The notes under the pieces were generated by a model, which saw only the letters and a program-made list of their open reading frames with translations, ran no database searches and was not told the DNA's origin. Position numbers and translations under genes: made by a program. Of a DNA stretch of 64,000 nucleotides, positions 8,249 to 17,502 are shown in pieces. Location of the stretch: the NCBI RefSeq assembly GCF_004167675.1, contig NZ_SEZQ01000018.1. The stretch is one strand, 5' to 3'. The stretch is from Aliivibrio finisterrensis_A (GTDB lineage Bacteria; Pseudomonadota; Gammaproteobacteria; Enterobacterales; Vibrionaceae). Each line of letters opens with the position of its first letter. Within the stretch, counting starts at the first letter, position 1.

Positions 8249-8671
8249 GTGCTTTCTTCTTTTTCTAAATGGTTAGTGACAAGTGTTACGCTGATGGCAT
8301 TAGTGCTATCTAGTGTTGCTTACAGCTATCCAATGAAAATGGAAGAAATGACGATGAATATGTCTACTACTCAGAGTCAAATATCGATGTCGCCTATGAG
8401 TGACAGCATGCCTGATTGCCATTCACCAAAAGAGTCTCAAAGTAGTGACTTGGAATGTGATATGTCATCTATGTCGATGAATAATAATGACCATTGTTCT
8501 GAACAAGGTGATAACTGTTGTAAAACAGTATGTGCAGTATCAGTTTATGCCCTACCAATTGGTTTGAATACTCAGATCAACTCATTAGCTTTTTCTATCA
8601 AATATGGTTTTTACAATGAACAGCCTCGTTCATTTTCATCTTCTTCCTTATATCGACCTCCAATAGCTTAA
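8249..8671 (+). CDS. Met/His/Cys-rich exported protein, first gene of copper operon
   Basis: 140 residues from the GTG at 8249 (AGGTG upstream). A longer frame opens at 8162 but would run through the promoter, so it is rejected. A signal peptide (about 1-28, ending SSVAYSYP) is followed by a low-complexity segment rich in Met, Ser, His and Asp (MKMEEMTMNMSTT, SMSPMSDSMPDCH) and a Cys/His cluster (DHCSEQGDNCCKTVCA). That composition suits Cu(I) binding in the periplasm. I do not recognise a family, though it is reminiscent of the short Cys/His-rich proteins often placed first in copper operons. It is the proximal gene behind the CueR-like promoter and so probably a copper-binding or accessory factor. 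Confidence 0.7.
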   Translation: MLSSFSKWLVTSVTLMALVLSSVAYSYPMKMEEMTMNMSTTQSQISMSPMSDSMPDCHSPKESQSSDLECDMSSMSMNNNDHCSEQGDNCCKTVCAVSVYALPIGLNTQINSLAFSIKYGFYNEQPRSFSSSSLYRPPIA

Positions 8672-8779
8672 TTCCAATTTATAACTATTAGATCAATACG
8701 CTAAATAAGTTTTCTTATTTTCCGGTTTAATCATGGCACTGATCTATCTTTACGATCATGCCGTTATTGGAATGTTTCC

Positions 8780-10114
8780 ATGAAAAATACAGCACGTAAA
8801 CACTTTACTAAAGTGTGGTTAGCCTCTGCGATCTCGTTAATGATTTCAAATCAAGTGATGGCAGAAAGTCAGCTAACACAACTTATCGAGCAAGCACTCT
8901 CTTCTGATGCAAGTAGAGAGCAAATATACGCACAATCTGAAGCACTTCGATCTACCGGTATTGCGAGTGCAACGCTTGCCGATCCTACGCTAAAAGTCGG
9001 TTTTGGTGGTTTGCCGGTGGACAGTTTTAAATTTGATGAAGACCCTATGACCAATATTTCGGTCGGATTAATGCAAAAGTTTGGTCGAGGCTCAAGTTTA
9101 GACTTACAACAAAAGCAAACGGGGCAACAAGCCGATGTATTAGCAATGCAGGTTCAAGTTCGTGAGTTAGAAGTGGCAAATGCCATTACTCAGCTTTGGA
9201 TTGAGTTGGGATTCTTACAAAAAGCAGAAGCTATTTTACATGAGAATCGTCAACTACTGTCAGAGATGGAAACCTACATTAAGACCAATTATTCGATTGG
9301 TAAAAGTGAAAGTCAGGACTTGCTACAAGCTCAGCTTCAATTGAGTCGATTGGATGAAAAGTTGCAAACGAATCGTCAGTTGCAAGGCCGTATCTATGCA
9401 CAACTCACAGAATGGTTGCCTAATTTATCCGAGCAAAAACCGCAAGATATAAAAGCACTAGAGTGGTCGACATTGAATAAATTACTAAATTCAAAGGCAA
9501 ATCAAGATACTGAATTTTATGATTTATTGAAGTCGAATCCAACAATAAAAATGAGTGAATTAGCGATAACCGCAACTAAAACCAAAGTGGATATTGCCGA
9601 TGAATCTTATTCACCTCAATTTGGTGTAGAAGTAATGTATGCCTATCGTCAAGCGAATGGCATGGGTGGACAACCTGCGTCTGATTTGGTGAGTGCATAT
9701 GTAACCATGGATCTCCCGCTATTTACAGATAAACGTCAAGACCAAAACTATGCAGCTGCGCAATATCAAGTGGGTGCTGCAAAATCACAACGTGACGTAT
9801 TACTTCGTCAAATGAACGCAAAAGTAAATTCGCTATTGGTTGATAAAAACAATCTTGAGCAGCGTCTTTCTCGTTATAACCATACTTTACTACCCCAAGC
9901 AAAAGACAGAACCCAAGCCGTTGAGCGTGGTTATGAAAATAATACCGCACAATTTAATGATGTGATTTCAGCAGCCAGTGATGAGTTGAGTATTGAACTA
10001 GAAAAACAACGTTTATTCAGTGATTTAGATAAAACATACAGTAACTTAGCTTTTTATCTAAATGGTTTTGATTATCACGTTTCTGCACCACAACTTTCGC
10101 CATCAGAGCGGTAA
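8780..10114 (+). CDS. cusC: TolC/CusC-family outer membrane efflux protein
   Basis: 444 residues with a signal peptide cleaved after about residue 28 (QVMA/ES). Long amphipathic helices (residues 30-200 and 240-430) and short beta segments fit the two-repeat TolC architecture. There is no lipobox Cys, unlike E. coli CusC, so it is probably not lipid-anchored. As the outer-membrane channel of a tripartite pump, it would dock with the CusB-like adaptor encoded 10 bases downstream and the CusA pump. The 108-base gap before it contains no obvious promoter. The symbol is by function and context, and any divergent CusC homologue in metal RND operons would look the same. Confidence 0.85.
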   Translation: MKNTARKHFTKVWLASAISLMISNQVMAESQLTQLIEQALSSDASREQIYAQSEALRSTGIASATLADPTLKVGFGGLPVDSFKFDEDPMTNISVGLMQKFGRGSSLDLQQKQTGQQADVLAMQVQVRELEVANAITQLWIELGFLQKAEAILHENRQLLSEMETYIKTNYSIGKSESQDLLQAQLQLSRLDEKLQTNRQLQGRIYAQLTEWLPNLSEQKPQDIKALEWSTLNKLLNSKANQDTEFYDLLKSNPTIKMSELAITATKTKVDIADESYSPQFGVEVMYAYRQANGMGGQPASDLVSAYVTMDLPLFTDKRQDQNYAAAQYQVGAAKSQRDVLLRQMNAKVNSLLVDKNNLEQRLSRYNHTLLPQAKDRTQAVERGYENNTAQFNDVISAASDELSIELEKQRLFSDLDKTYSNLAFYLNGFDYHVSAPQLSPSER

Positions 10115-10124
10115 GGAAGAGAAA

Positions 10125-11594
10125 ATGAAACCAGTTAAAATAGCATTACTTTCAATCGTGATTGGTGGCGTTATTGGCGCTTCGGGTATGAGCTTGTACT
10201 CAGGGCATGATATGGCGGCTATGACGATGAATAACAGTTCAGAAGTCGGTACTGAGAAAAATGAACCTTTATATTGGGTTGCTCCGATGGATGCAAATTA
10301 TCGTCGAGATCAGCCAGGTAAATCCCCAATGGGAATGGATTTAGTGCCTGTTTATGCCGATGAAGGACAAGGAGAGAAAGCACTAGCAGGAACGGTAACA
10401 ATTGATCCAAGCGTGGTTAATAACCTTGGCGTAAAAAGTGCGTTTGTCGAGAAAACGATCTTGTCACCAAATATAGATACCGTCGGTTACATCGCATTTG
10501 ATGAAAGTCAATTATGGCAAGTCAACGTACGAGCGGCGGGTTGGGTTGAGAAACTGAATATCAACGCGATTGGCGAAAAAGTAAATAAAGGCGATGTATT
10601 ATTTACGCTTTACTCTCCAGAGCTTGTGAAAGCACAAGAAGAATTATTAAATGCGTATCGCACTGGCCGCAAAGGATTAGTTAAAGGCGCAAGAGAGCGA
10701 CTACATTCTTTTGGTGTTGATATTAAACAGATTAATTCTATTGTTAGGCAGGGTAAAGCAAATAAAAACATAGAGATAAAAGCAACATCTAGTGGTGTTA
10801 TTGCAAGTCTGAATATTCGTGAAGGAGGGTATTTATCGCCTTCTCAGGTTGTGATAAGCGCGGGGCCTTTAGAAGAGGTTTGGGTAGATGCAGAAGTTTT
10901 TGAGCGTCAGGCACATTGGTTATCGTCAGGCAATAAAGCGGTAATGACACTTGATGCTGTCCCTGGAAAAAAATGGGAAGGCGAAGTTGATTACGTTTAT
11001 CCGATTTTAGATCCAAAAACACGAACCATGCGTATGCGCTTAAAATTTGATAACCAAGATGGTGTATTAAAGCCCAACATGTTCGCAAACATTACAATTC
11101 ACCCTAAAACCAAAGAGGAAGTATTGACGATTCCTCGCCAAGCGGTAATACGTTCAAATGGTATGGAACGTGTTGTATTAGATGAAGGAGAAGGTAAATA
11201 TCGTTCAGTTCGCATCATTGCAGGCCGTGAAGCTGCGAATAAAGTTGAAATCGTTAAGGGATTGAAAGAAAACGATAAAGTAGTTACATCAGCTCAATTC
11301 TTATTAGATTCTGAATCAAGTAAAACGGCTGAGCTAAGCCGAATTAATGGACCAGAAAACAGTGTTTGGATCTCTGGAAATATCACCATGCTTATGGCTG
11401 ATTTTGGTATGGTCACCTTTGCTCATAAACCCGTATCACAATGGGATTGGAAAGCGGGTGAAATGAATTTTTCGGTCGATAAAGAGATTGATTTAGTTTC
11501 TTTTCGTGAAGGTGAAGCGGTTCAGTTTCTAGTTCAAAAGATAAATGATGAATATCAACTGCTTGAGATAGAGAAAGAAGGGGAATTATTATGA
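10125..11594 (+). CDS. cusB: CusB-type RND periplasmic adaptor with C-terminal CusF-like domain
   Basis: 489 residues. An N-terminal anchor (about 5-25) is followed by a Met/His patch (GHDMAAMTMN) and a heavy-metal-binding domain (YWVAPMDANYRRDQPGKSPM, residues 50-69). Lipoyl, hairpin, beta-barrel and membrane-proximal domains as in CusB follow. The last 76 residues (414-489) look like CusF: HKP at 434-436, Trp442, Met447 and Phe449 keep the spacing of CusF His36, Trp44, Met49 and Phe51, but the position of Met47 is Gly. A separate cusF gene is thus replaced by a fusion. The start at 10125 has GGAAGAG upstream. It overlaps cusA by ATGA, implying coupled translation. Confidence 0.9.
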   Translation: MKPVKIALLSIVIGGVIGASGMSLYSGHDMAAMTMNNSSEVGTEKNEPLYWVAPMDANYRRDQPGKSPMGMDLVPVYADEGQGEKALAGTVTIDPSVVNNLGVKSAFVEKTILSPNIDTVGYIAFDESQLWQVNVRAAGWVEKLNINAIGEKVNKGDVLFTLYSPELVKAQEELLNAYRTGRKGLVKGARERLHSFGVDIKQINSIVRQGKANKNIEIKATSSGVIASLNIREGGYLSPSQVVISAGPLEEVWVDAEVFERQAHWLSSGNKAVMTLDAVPGKKWEGEVDYVYPILDPKTRTMRMRLKFDNQDGVLKPNMFANITIHPKTKEEVLTIPRQAVIRSNGMERVVLDEGEGKYRSVRIIAGREAANKVEIVKGLKENDKVVTSAQFLLDSESSKTAELSRINGPENSVWISGNITMLMADFGMVTFAHKPVSQWDWKAGEMNFSVDKEIDLVSFREGEAVQFLVQKINDEYQLLEIEKEGELL

Positions 11595-14500
11595 TCCCTG
11601 CCATTATTCGTTGGTCGATAAAAAATCGATTTTTAGTGTTGGTTGCAACGTTCGCCTTAATCGTAGCAGGGATTTACAGTGTAAAGAATACGCCAGTAGA
11701 TGCTCTGCCTGATCTTTCTGATGTACAGGTGATCATCAAAACAAGTTACCCAGGACAAGCACCACAAGTGGTGGAAGATCAGGTTACCTATCCGTTAACG
11801 ACAGCCATGCTTGCGGTTCCGGGAGCTGAAACCGTTCGCGGCTATTCCTTCTTTGGTGACTCGTATGTTTATATTATTTTTAATGATGATACCGACATGT
11901 ACTGGGCACGTTCGCGTGTTTTAGAGTACTTAAGTCAAGTCGCACCTAAGTTACCAGCAGAAGCAAAACCGACATTAGGTCCAGATGCGACAGGTGTGGG
12001 CTGGGTATACAGTTATGTATTACAAGATAAAACCGGTAAGCACGATTTAGCGGAATTACGCAGCTTGCAAGATTGGTTCTTAAAATACGAACTGCAAACG
12101 GTCGATGGTGTATCAGAAGTTGCGACCGTCGGCGGAATGGTGAAGCAATACCAGGTGGAAATTGATCCTGATAAATTGCGAGCGTATAACCTAACATTAC
12201 AACAAATTAATAAAGCAATTAAAGACGGAAACCAAGAAGCGGGGGCTTCAGTTATTGAAGTTGCTGAAGCTGAACACATGGTTCGTACATCGGGTTACTT
12301 AAGCAGTATTGAAGATATTCAGTCACTGCCATTAAAAGTAACAGATAAAGGAACGCCATTGCTGCTTGGCGATATTGCAGACATTAACCTCGGGCCACAA
12401 ATGCGCCGTGGTATCTCTGAATTTAACGGTGAGGGTGAAGCGGTTGGTGGTGTGATCGTGATGCGATTTGGTGAGAATGCCAGTGAAGTTATTGCTAACG
12501 TGAAAGAAAAGCTTGCTCAACTTCAGAAGGGATTACCAGAAGGCGTTGAAATAAAAGCGACTTATGATAGATCAACCTTAATAGATCACGCTGTAACTAA
12601 CCTATGGGAAAAATTGGCAGAAGAATTTATTGTTGTTGCAATTGTTTGCGCTCTGTTTTTATTCCATATTCGCTCATCACTGGTTATTGCATTAAGTTTG
12701 CCGGTTGGCATTTTAGCCGCGTTCATCGTGATGCATTGGCAAGGTATTAATGCCAATATTATGTCGTTAGGTGGTATTGCGATTGCCATTGGTGCCATGG
12801 TTGATGGTGCAATTGTAATGATAGAAAACGTACATAAGCACATAGAGAAAACGCCATTAACAGATGAGAACCGTTGGCAAGTTATCGGTAAAGCTGCGGA
12901 AGAGGTGGGAACGCCATTATTTTTCTCATTACTTATCATTACGTTAAGTTTTGTTCCTGTTTTTGCGTTAGAAGGCCAAGAAGGAAAGATGTTCTCTCCA
13001 TTAGCCTTTACAAAAACTTTTGCCATGGCAGCATCAGCAGGTTTGGCTATTACCTTAGTTCCAGTATTAATGGGCTATTTTGTACGAGGAAAGATCTTAC
13101 CTGAGCATAAGAATCCAATTAATAAAACATTAGTGGCGTTATATCGCCCGCTACTTAATGTGAGTTTACGTTTTCCTAAAACGGTTTTACTTGTTGCTAT
13201 CATAGTTATGGGCTCTGCGTATTATCCGATCTCTAAAATGGGCAGTGAGTTTATTCCGCCATTGGATGAGGGCGATTTAATGTACATGCCAACAACCTAT
13301 CCAGGGATCTCAATTGGTAAGGCGAGAGAGTTACTACAACAAACCAATAAACTGATTAAAACCGTACCTGAAGTCGATACTGTGTGGGGAAAAATTGGTC
13401 GAGCGGAAACCGCGACTGATCCGGCACCATTGACCATGATAGAGACGGTTATTCAGTTCAAACCAAAAGCAGAATGGCGTGACGGTGTCACAACTGAATC
13501 GATCAAGAACGAGCTAGACCAATTGATTCAATTTCCCGGAATTACGAACGCATGGGTAATGCCTATCAAAACGCGTATCGATATGTTGGCGACAGGGATT
13601 AAAACACCAATAGGAATAAAGATAGCAGGACCAGATCTTAACGTCATTGAAAAGATAGGCGCAGAATTAGAACCTATTTTAAACGATATTCAAGGTACAA
13701 CCTCTGTTTATGCAGAACGTGTAGCTGGTGGCCGTTATGTAACCATAGATATAAAACGTCGCCAAGCAGCTCGATATGGATTGAATATTAAAGATATACA
13801 ACAAGTTATTTCAACCGCTGTTGGTGGCATGAATGTAGGTGAAACCATTGAAGGGTTAGAGCGTTATCCGATCAATGTTCGTTATCCACAGTCGTATCGA
13901 GATTCTGTCGTTAAATTACAAAACTTACCGCTCATTACCGCTAATGGCGCTCGAATTGCGTTAGCTGATGTGGCTGATATTCGTTATGAAGATGGTCCTC
14001 CAATGATCAAAACAGAAAATGCACGACCTAATGGTTGGGTGTTTGTTGATATTGATGGTCGAGATTTGGGCTCTTATGTTCACGAAGCTCAGCAAATCGT
14101 TCATGAGCAATTAGATTTACCTGCAGGTTATTCATTAGGTTGGTCTGGTCAATATGAATATATGGAACGAGCTAAAGAGCGCTTAACAACGGTAGTTCCC
14201 ATTACGATTGGCATTATTATGTTGCTTCTTTATCTTAGTTTTAAGCGAATTCCTGAAGTGTTAATTATCATGGGAACATTACCGTTAGCTATGGTTGGCG
14301 GCCTGTGGCTCATGCATATTTTAAACTTTAATTTCTCTATTGCTGTTGGGGTTGGCTTTATTGCTTTAGCCGGTGTTGCGGTTGAAATAGGCGTAATTAT
14401 GTTGGTGTATTTAAATCAAGCATGGAATGAAAAACAGAATAAGGCTTTTGAGAAAAACAACTTACCGACTCAACAAGACTTAACACAAGCGATTGGGGAG

Positions 14501-14716
14501 GGGGCGGGTTTACGAGTTCGTCCTGTCATGATGACTGTGCTTACTGTAATTATTGGCCTAATTCCAATTATGTATGGCTCAGGTACGGGATCTGAAGTAA
14601 TGCAACGAATTGCAGCGCCAATGATTGGTGGAATGGTATCAGCATTGTTACTGACATTAGTTGTTATTCCTGCCGTATTTAAACTCTGGAAACAGCGTCA
14701 GTGTCAAAGTGATTAA
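11591..14716 (+). CDS. cusA: CusA-type copper/silver RND efflux pump
   Basis: 1041 residues, the full length of heavy-metal RND pumps. TM1 opens the protein (FLVLVATFALIVAGIYSV). DALPDLSDVQV follows, typical of the CusA/CzcA family. TM4 carries the proton-relay Asp in GAMVDGAIVMIENVHKH. Metal-site methionines are at positions corresponding to the E. coli Cu(I) ladder: LMYMPTTYPGIS, TRIDMLATGIKTPIG and AVGGMNVGET. The closeness of these segments to CusA, as opposed to CzcA, supports monovalent Cu/Ag. It sits in the inner membrane, uses proton motive force and works with the CusB and CusC proteins encoded just upstream. Translationally coupled to cusB. Confidence 0.94.
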   Translation: MIPAIIRWSIKNRFLVLVATFALIVAGIYSVKNTPVDALPDLSDVQVIIKTSYPGQAPQVVEDQVTYPLTTAMLAVPGAETVRGYSFFGDSYVYIIFNDDTDMYWARSRVLEYLSQVAPKLPAEAKPTLGPDATGVGWVYSYVLQDKTGKHDLAELRSLQDWFLKYELQTVDGVSEVATVGGMVKQYQVEIDPDKLRAYNLTLQQINKAIKDGNQEAGASVIEVAEAEHMVRTSGYLSSIEDIQSLPLKVTDKGTPLLLGDIADINLGPQMRRGISEFNGEGEAVGGVIVMRFGENASEVIANVKEKLAQLQKGLPEGVEIKATYDRSTLIDHAVTNLWEKLAEEFIVVAIVCALFLFHIRSSLVIALSLPVGILAAFIVMHWQGINANIMSLGGIAIAIGAMVDGAIVMIENVHKHIEKTPLTDENRWQVIGKAAEEVGTPLFFSLLIITLSFVPVFALEGQEGKMFSPLAFTKTFAMAASAGLAITLVPVLMGYFVRGKILPEHKNPINKTLVALYRPLLNVSLRFPKTVLLVAIIVMGSAYYPISKMGSEFIPPLDEGDLMYMPTTYPGISIGKARELLQQTNKLIKTVPEVDTVWGKIGRAETATDPAPLTMIETVIQFKPKAEWRDGVTTESIKNELDQLIQFPGITNAWVMPIKTRIDMLATGIKTPIGIKIAGPDLNVIEKIGAELEPILNDIQGTTSVYAERVAGGRYVTIDIKRRQAARYGLNIKDIQQVISTAVGGMNVGETIEGLERYPINVRYPQSYRDSVVKLQNLPLITANGARIALADVADIRYEDGPPMIKTENARPNGWVFVDIDGRDLGSYVHEAQQIVHEQLDLPAGYSLGWSGQYEYMERAKERLTTVVPITIGIIMLLLYLSFKRIPEVLIIMGTLPLAMVGGLWLMHILNFNFSIAVGVGFIALAGVAVEIGVIMLVYLNQAWNEKQNKAFEKNNLPTQQDLTQAIGEGAGLRVRPVMMTVLTVIIGLIPIMYGSGTGSEVMQRIAAPMIGGMVSALLLTLVVIPAVFKLWKQRQCQSD

Positions 14717-14751
14717 ATATATTATCAATTAGCTTAACCTAAAAATATCAA

Positions 14752-14778
14752 TGGCTTATTGCTCTAAGTAATAAGCCA
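14752..14778 (+). other. Hairpin between cusA and the cupredoxin gene
   Basis: TGGCTTATT (14752-14760) and AATAAGCCA (14770-14778) form a perfect 9-bp stem. There is no U tract after it, so it is not a convincing terminator. It may act as an mRNA processing or stability element that separates expression of the pump from the distal cupredoxin. Confidence 0.35.
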
Positions 14779-14807
14779 ATTAATAAATACCTAAAAAGGA
14801 AAATAAA

Positions 14808-15350
14808 ATGAAAAAGACAGTATTAGCAATCGCATTATCATTAGTAGCAAGCTCGGCAATGGCTGAGATGGACCACAGTAAAATGGATCATGGTTCAATG
14901 GAAATGGACCATTCAAAAATGAATATGAAAGACATGGATATGAGTAAGATGGAAGGCATGTCTATGAAGGATATGAATGCAGTAGGTATGCCAGCAACAG
15001 GGATGAAACCAAACAAAGTCGTACACGTTATCTTATCTGATGATATGAAAATCACATTCAAAAAAGAAGTGACTATTGAACCAAACGATATCGTTCAATT
15101 TGTGATAATGAATACAGGTAAGATTGATCATGAGTTTGCGATTGGTAATGAAACTGAGCAGCTAGAGCATCGTGAAATGATGAAGAAAATGACATCGGGT
15201 CATGCACATGACAGTGGCAGTACAGTGACCGTTCAACCGGGTAAAGCAAAGCAAATTACGTGGCATTTCCATGGTGACAATAAGGTAGAATTTGCGTGTA
15301 ATATTCCGGGGCACGCAGAAGCAGGGATGGTAAAAAAAGTAACACTATAA
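14808..15350 (+). CDS. Methionine-rich periplasmic cupredoxin
   Basis: 180 residues. The signal peptide is cleaved after SSAMA (about residue 19). Residues 20-66 are a Met/His/Asp-rich tail (MDHSKMDHGSMEMDHSKM) of the kind that binds Cu(I). Residues 68-180 form a cupredoxin fold with a complete type-1 copper set: His108 (DHEF), Cys164, His169 and Met174 (ACNIPGHAEAGM). It resembles CopI-like copper-tolerance cupredoxins of proteobacteria (family recalled, not searched). It probably captures or passes copper to the pump, or carries electrons. A good site (AAAAAGGAAAA) precedes the ATG. It is the last gene of the operon and is followed by a strong terminator. Confidence 0.85.
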   Translation: MKKTVLAIALSLVASSAMAEMDHSKMDHGSMEMDHSKMNMKDMDMSKMEGMSMKDMNAVGMPATGMKPNKVVHVILSDDMKITFKKEVTIEPNDIVQFVIMNTGKIDHEFAIGNETEQLEHREMMKKMTSGHAHDSGSTVTVQPGKAKQITWHFHGDNKVEFACNIPGHAEAGMVKKVTL

Positions 15351-15368
15351 TACCAATCGGATAATATG

Positions 15369-15404
15369 AAAAAGCGGTAAGGCGAGTTACCTTACCGTTT
15401 TTAT
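15369..15404. terminator. Bidirectional terminator, copper operon / chemoreceptor
   Basis: CGGTAAGG (15375-15382) pairs with CCTTACCG (15390-15397). It has five A before the stem and five T after it, and it lies between two convergent units. Confidence 0.85.
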
Positions 15405-15434
15405 TATTTGGATGCTTAAATAGCAATATAAAGG

Positions 15435-17063
15435 CTACAGCTTAAAGAAAGCCAGTTGCTCTTTTTGTTGTTCTGCCAATTTAGATAACTCATTACTTGC
15501 ACTCGCGCTTTGGCTAATACCTGTCACGTTCTGATTTACAAGTTCCGACATATTAACCACATTACGATTAATATCTTGAGTGACTTGAGATTGTTCTTCG
15601 GCAGCAGTAGCAACTTGAGTGTTCATATCATTAATTGCAGTAATTGATTCTGTAATGCTAACTAAAGCATCACCTGCTTTTGCTGTTAATTCTTTATTTA
15701 ATTCAAGTTTATCAAGACTCGTTTGCATACTGTCATTGGCCAAGCCTGATTGTTCTTGTAGAGATTCAATAATGATTTGGATTTCTTTTGTTGACTCTTG
15801 AGTACGAGCAGCAAGCAGACGAACCTCATCAGCAACAACTGCAAACCCACGGCCAGATTCACCCGCACGAGCGGCTTCAATAGCAGCATTTAGGGCTAAT
15901 AAGTTAGTTTGTTCAGATACGCCACGGATTACTTCAACTACATTATTGATCTGTTCTGATTGCTCTTTTAAGCGGTTAACAACAACAGCAGCATCAGTTA
16001 GCGAGTTTGCCATGTCTTCGCTTGCTTTATTACTTTGAGTGAAAATATCTAAACCAGAGCGAGCAAGCTCATTGGTATCGCGAGCTGTTTGATCGGCAGA
16101 TAGTGCATTATCACTTACGTTATCTGCAGTGCTTGATAGCTCATTAACAGCAGAGGCAACTTGTTCAATTTCACTGAGTTCTTTTTGTGAATTGGTTTCT
16201 GAATCTGTCATTACAGCAGCAAGTTCTGTTGATGCAGCAGCGACATCTTCGCTGATGCGAGATAATGCTTCAACAGTAGTCTGTAATTGAATTGCAGTTG
16301 TGTTGATGTCTTTACTCAATACGGCAATTTCATTATCGCCATCAACATCGGCACGAACGGTTAAATCCCCTTCAGCTAAGCGACGAATAGTTAATTGAAT
16401 TTTTTTAATTGGGTTTACGATAAGGCCTGATAACCACCATGCCGTGATCATCGATATAATAAAGACAGCTAAGATAGTCAAACCTGCTGTGGTTTTAACC
16501 TGAGTGTTTTTCTCATAGCTTTCTTTCATTGCGATATCAGAAAACTCATTTACATGTTGAGAAAGGGTATTGATAGAAGAAACCATGCTATTACCAATAT
16601 TACGATATTGTGAGATAAGTGCATCGTAACTTTGAGAAACGGCTTGGCCACTTTCTTTTTTATTTAGGTATTCAATAACTTTATGTGAAAACTGAACGTA
16701 GTTATTAATGTTAGTGCGAACGAGGTTAACTTCTTTAGCAAACGTTTTTCTTTCTTCTAATTCATCAAGTAATGCATTGATGTCATTCACTTTATTTCGC
16801 AATTCAGTCGTGAATTTTGCACGACGATCCGTATCGTAAATTGCATAAACAGCGCTTATACGTAGGGGGTAGACTTCATCATCAACTTTTGCAAGTTGGT
16901 CTTTATAGAAAACAAAGGAGTCAGTATTGCTTGCTATTATATCTTGTTCTTTTTCAAGGCTAGAGGCGGTAAAACCTAAAGAAACGAATAGTGCTAGTGC
17001 AGTAAGAATAACGGGTAGTAAAACTTGAATACGTATTGACGTATTTTTTAAAGAAAATTGCAT
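15435..17063 (-). CDS. Methyl-accepting chemotaxis protein
   Basis: 542 residues. TM1 (about 13-33) and TM2 (about 190-212) bound a periplasmic four-helix-type sensor of about 155 residues. A HAMP domain (VNPIKKIQLTIRRLAEGDL) and a long coiled-coil signalling domain follow. The hairpin tip carries the universal core EQTNLLALNAAIEAARAGE, then GRGFAVVADEVRLLA. The protein ends LAFFKL with no CheR-docking pentapeptide. It relays an unknown ligand signal to CheA/CheW. The start at 17063 has AGAGG upstream, while an in-frame codon 17 residues earlier lacks a site. It stands alone and is convergent with the copper operon, but nothing in the sensor points to copper. Confidence 0.92.
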   Translation of the reverse strand: MQFSLKNTSIRIQVLLPVILTALALFVSLGFTASSLEKEQDIIASNTDSFVFYKDQLAKVDDEVYPLRISAVYAIYDTDRRAKFTTELRNKVNDINALLDELEERKTFAKEVNLVRTNINNYVQFSHKVIEYLNKKESGQAVSQSYDALISQYRNIGNSMVSSINTLSQHVNEFSDIAMKESYEKNTQVKTTAGLTILAVFIISMITAWWLSGLIVNPIKKIQLTIRRLAEGDLTVRADVDGDNEIAVLSKDINTTAIQLQTTVEALSRISEDVAAASTELAAVMTDSETNSQKELSEIEQVASAVNELSSTADNVSDNALSADQTARDTNELARSGLDIFTQSNKASEDMANSLTDAAVVVNRLKEQSEQINNVVEVIRGVSEQTNLLALNAAIEAARAGESGRGFAVVADEVRLLAARTQESTKEIQIIIESLQEQSGLANDSMQTSLDKLELNKELTAKAGDALVSITESITAINDMNTQVATAAEEQSQVTQDINRNVVNMSELVNQNVTGISQSASASNELSKLAEQQKEQLAFFKL

Positions 17064-17247
17064 TAAAGCCTCTTGAATTTGAGAAAGTGATAAATTCCAT
17101 TCATTAAGTCTCAAATTCTAGACTTTTGTCACACTTTTGTCGATGGTAAATGTAAATTAATATAATTAATATTGTCTTTAAATATGCATTTACCGGTTGC
17201 ATTATTGTTTTAAATAATAATATTGCTGGCAATAGAGGAAAGTTCCC

Positions 17248-17493
17248 TTAATTTTCAGCCATTTCGATTTCATAGATTTCATCAGCAATATCTTGTGTTT
17301 TTCGCTCAATAATCGTTTGAGCATCAGCCAATCCTTGATTATAAAAAACCGGACCCGCTTGCTTAATTATAAAATCTAATAAGAATTCACCATCAAATTG
17401 ACCCAGTTCAGTGTCTAGTTCTTGTTCAAAATAATCTTGGAACTTTTGTACAAGCTCATCACGTTTATTTTTAGGTATCGTTATTGTGCTCAT
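17248..17493 (-). CDS. DUF2164 family protein
   Basis: 81 residues, acidic and mostly helical, without a signal peptide. The pattern IPKNKRDELVQKFQDYFEQE, then ELGQFDGEFLLDFIIKQAGP and YNQGLADA fits DUF2164, a small family of unknown function found in many bacteria (recalled, not searched). It starts nine bases after the stop of the MATE transporter gene, so the two are probably co-transcribed. No catalytic residues are evident. Confidence 0.82.
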   Translation of the reverse strand: MSTITIPKNKRDELVQKFQDYFEQELDTELGQFDGEFLLDFIIKQAGPVFYNQGLADAQTIIERKTQDIADEIYEIEMAEN

Positions 17494-17502
17494 GGTATTC
17501 CC

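Noticed and set aside
12586..13026. Minus-strand 146-codon frame inside cusA
   Set aside because: Shadow of the conserved pump gene, with no start signal and no domain.
14752..14778. Terminator between cusA and the cupredoxin gene
   Set aside because: A clean stem, but no U tract follows. Kept only as a hairpin of unknown role.
15435..17063. Copper chemotaxis receptor because of its position next to the copper operon
   Set aside because: It is convergent with the operon, is separated by a bidirectional terminator, and its sensor domain shows no metal-binding cluster.
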